From: Bradyrhizobium diazoefficiens
GTDB taxonomy: Bacteria; Pseudomonadota; Alphaproteobacteria; Rhizobiales; Xanthobacteraceae
Length of the DNA: 64,000 bases
Reading direction: 5' to 3'
NCBI RefSeq assembly: GCF_016616235.1
Contig: NZ_CP067100.1
Span: 6,321,001 to 6,385,000 of the forward strand
Shown here in pieces: positions 62,277 through 64,000 of the stretch (position 1 is the first letter of the stretch; each line of letters opens with the position of its first letter). Both the position numbers and the translations under genes were made by a program. The notes below the pieces were generated by a model. The model searched no databases. It was given only the letters and a program-made list of their open reading frames with translations, and had not been told where the DNA came from.

Positions 62277-64000
62277 CGTCGTCGCTGCACTCGCCGCTCA
62301 AATAGTGATCGGCCGGCCGGTAGAACCGGCTGAAGCCGGATTTGTCTACAGCGCTCCTTTGTGTCACCACGACGACCTTGCCGGCCGGTATTTCGCCGCA
62401 TTCCCTGTTGTCTCTGCTGAAGAACTTGCGCTGCGGCGGGCCGGCCTTGATCCGCATCCGTGTGCCCGGAACCATTTTCGCGACCAGCAGATCCGCGATG
62501 TCGAGCAGCCGCGTGTAGCCGGGCTCGGCCTTCGGCAGGCTCTCGCCGCCCGGCGGCATCAGCTTCTCCGCGCCGATGCCGCGAAGGCGCGTGCGCAGCC
62601 TGCCCGAGTCAGGATCGCCCGGATAGATCCAGCCGTCCTGCGACAGCATGAAGCGCAGCACCGTCTTGTCCTTCTCCGCGTCTGACTGTCCTGCCTTCAG
62701 GCCGAAATCCGAATGGCAGCCGACGCAGTGCTTCTCGACGAGGCCTTTGCGTAAGCCGGTGAGCCGGATGCTGTTCTGCGCGTCCCTGGCAACGAACGCT
62801 GCGAGCTGGTCGATCATCGCCTGGCTGCGCGTGTCGCAAGGCAGCGGCTGAGGCGGATCGCCCGCGGCGCGGTCGATGCGGATCACGGTCTGGTTCTTGT
62901 CCTCGACCAGCCAGATCGCGCCGTCCTCCGCGACCGTCATGCCGACCGGCGCGCCTTGCGGCCGCACGCCGTTGACGCGGTGCCAGCCCGCGATCAGCTC
63001 CTCGAACGGCGCGGCGGCGACCTCGCCCGCCTCGGTCTGGAAGCTGTGGGTGGGATCGGCGGCGCAACTGACGTGATAGCGCACCGGCGCGGGCGCGGGT
63101 TTTGGGAAACCGTGATCGTCGACGTCGTAGATGAGGACGCGGCTGCCGGTCGGGCGATAGCCGTGCAGGCCGACCAGCAGCTTGCCCTCCAGCTCCGGAA
63201 ATTTCGTACCGTGATAATAGAGCATCGCGAGCGGCGCGCCGTGCGGCGGCAGTAGCGAGAACGGCGGCTTGTAGAGCGCGTTGGCCGTGCAGAGCGACTT
63301 GTAAGTTCCTGATTGCAGCACGCTCTTGAATTCAGGGCTCGGCGTCGAGAGGTCGTAACAATAGGGCCAGCCGTAATGCCGGCCCTGCTCGATCGCATTG
63401 ATTTCCTCGTTCGGCTTGAAGATGTCGGGCAGGTCGCGGCCGTTCTCGCCCTGCAGGAAGGCGTAGCCGACGTCAGGGAAATTCGGATGCAGCGCCAGCG
63501 CCATCGAATTGCGCAGGCCGCGCGCGTAGACACTGTGCGGCGGATCGGGATCGTTCGGCTTCAAGGCCGGAAAGACGCCGCCCGCGGGTGGCGTGAACAA
63601 CCAGATCGACGCCATCGCGGAGGCGCCCTCGGCGGCGGCGCAGGGTTTTGTGATCGGCGCCGGTGTGATGCAATCGTCGCTGTGCGCGCCGATATTGACG
63701 AACAGCCGACCGCTCTTATCGAACACGAATTGCTTGAGCGGATGCGCGCTCTCGTCGAGCTTCGTGCCGTCAGGCAGCTTGATCATTCGGCCGGGCATGT
63801 GACGGATGATGGTCTCGACCAAGCTGCGCGGATTCTCCGCCAGCGGATCGAAGCGGAAGATCGTCTCCGCGCTCGAGGCGTAGAGCTTCTTGTCGGGGCC
63901 GATCACGAGGCCGAACGGATATTCGATGCCGGTCAGCAACTCCTTGAACCGCTGGCCCTGCGGCGCATGCGGATCGAGCAGCAACAGCCGGCCGTCGGTG
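62233..64000 (-). CDS. glucose/sorbosone dehydrogenase-like protein with C-terminal cytochrome c motif, 5' end outside window
   Basis: 589 codons are visible and the frame is open at the window edge, so the start is missing. The first part is a beta-propeller of the soluble aldose/sorbosone dehydrogenase (PQQ-dependent) type: FGLVIGPDKKLYASSAETIFRFD, ARGLRNSMALALHPNFPD, NEEINAIEQGRHYGWPYCYD and GAPVGMTVAEDGAIWLVEDKN. A C-terminal domain has a c-type haem site, EKHCVGCHSD, which would pass electrons to the respiratory chain. It is probably periplasmic. PQQ dependence and sugar substrate are inferred from the family. It is coupled to the SMP-30-like gene. Confidence 0.9.
   Translation of the reverse strand, partial: TDGRLLLLDPHAPQGQRFKELLTGIEYPFGLVIGPDKKLYASSAETIFRFDPLAENPRSLVETIIRHMPGRMIKLPDGTKLDESAHPLKQFVFDKSGRLFVNIGAHSDDCITPAPITKPCAAAEGASAMASIWLFTPPAGGVFPALKPNDPDPPHSVYARGLRNSMALALHPNFPDVGYAFLQGENGRDLPDIFKPNEEINAIEQGRHYGWPYCYDLSTPSPEFKSVLQSGTYKSLCTANALYKPPFSLLPPHGAPLAMLYYHGTKFPELEGKLLVGLHGYRPTGSRVLIYDVDDHGFPKPAPAPVRYHVSCAADPTHSFQTEAGEVAAAPFEELIAGWHRVNGVRPQGAPVGMTVAEDGAIWLVEDKNQTVIRIDRAAGDPPQPLPCDTRSQAMIDQLAAFVARDAQNSIRLTGLRKGLVEKHCVGCHSDFGLKAGQSDAEKDKTVLRFMLSQDGWIYPGDPDSGRLRTRLRGIGAEKLMPPGGESLPKAEPGYTRLLDIADLLVAKMVPGTRMRIKAGPPQRKFFSRDNRECGEIPAGKVVVVTQRSAVDKSGFSRFYRPADHYLSGECSDDDGYYIRREFLVPVQ

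Noticed and set aside
1-64000. CRISPR array, insertion sequence or prophage
   Set aside because: No regularly spaced direct repeats, transposase, integrase or phage structural gene was seen; the tRNA has no integrase or attachment duplicate beside it.

Overview
This is a high-GC alphaproteobacterial chromosome segment. The gene families, the run of small Bradyrhizobium-type conserved hypothetical proteins, the class III cyclases and the intergenic palindromes together point to Bradyrhizobium or a close relative. There is no phage, transposase or CRISPR array. All calls come from reading motifs and translations by eye; no database search was run.

Region 1 (1-15853) is a formate and molybdenum/tungsten module. 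A cytosolic NAD-linked formate dehydrogenase (fdsA, cut by the window start, and an FdsG-FdsB-like fusion) lies beside an oxalate/formate-type transporter. Cofactor genes follow: mobB-moeA-tusA-like on the minus strand, fdhD-mobA on the plus strand, then a compact minus-strand operon of a TupA-like tungstate/molybdate binding protein, a degenerate MoeA and a MoeA fused to a periplasmic-binding-protein-like domain. It runs into a NicC-like flavin monooxygenase. There are three MoeA-type proteins in under 8 kb.

Region 2 (15020-19450) holds four solute-binding proteins of four transporter classes (TupA, LivK-like, TAXI, Bug/TctC), none with a membrane partner nearby. A tRNA with anticodon CAT follows, best read as tRNA-Ile2.

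Region 3 (20-28.4 kb) is accessory: small exported proteins, PRC-barrel proteins, a PHB-depolymerase-like esterase with a ribbon-helix-helix regulator, and three genes broken by single-base indels. A fourth apparent indel lies in a YfcE-type phosphoesterase near 36 kb.

Region 4 (28397-35840) is a coherent aromatic-acid catabolic cluster: AAHS transporter, aryl-CoA ligase, aryl-CoA hydroxylase, hotdog thioesterase, gentisate 1,2-dioxygenase, fumarylpyruvate hydrolase and IclR regulator. Together they would convert salicylate or 4-hydroxybenzoate through gentisyl-CoA to gentisate and open the ring. A maleylpyruvate isomerase is not seen. IclR-like palindromes lie in the divergent promoter region.

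Region 5 (36-51 kb) carries three class III nucleotide cyclases (one fused to a WGR-like domain; one with SAM, AAA-type ATPase and TPR-like regions), an L,D-transpeptidase, a polysaccharide flippase, two glycosyltransferase-like proteins and a Tat-exported GH10 xylanase.

Region 6 (51281-59976) is the most novel part: a compact nonribosomal peptide locus. One 2147-residue synthetase (CoA-ligase-like starter, T, C, A, T, terminal C, no thioesterase) is followed by a 55-residue lysine-rich protein, a phosphopantetheinyl transferase and a luciferase-like flavin monooxygenase. A three-hairpin repeat separates it from an acetylpolyamine-amidohydrolase-like gene, an SMP-30-like protein and a glucose/sorbosone-dehydrogenase-like protein with a c-type haem motif, which runs off the window end.
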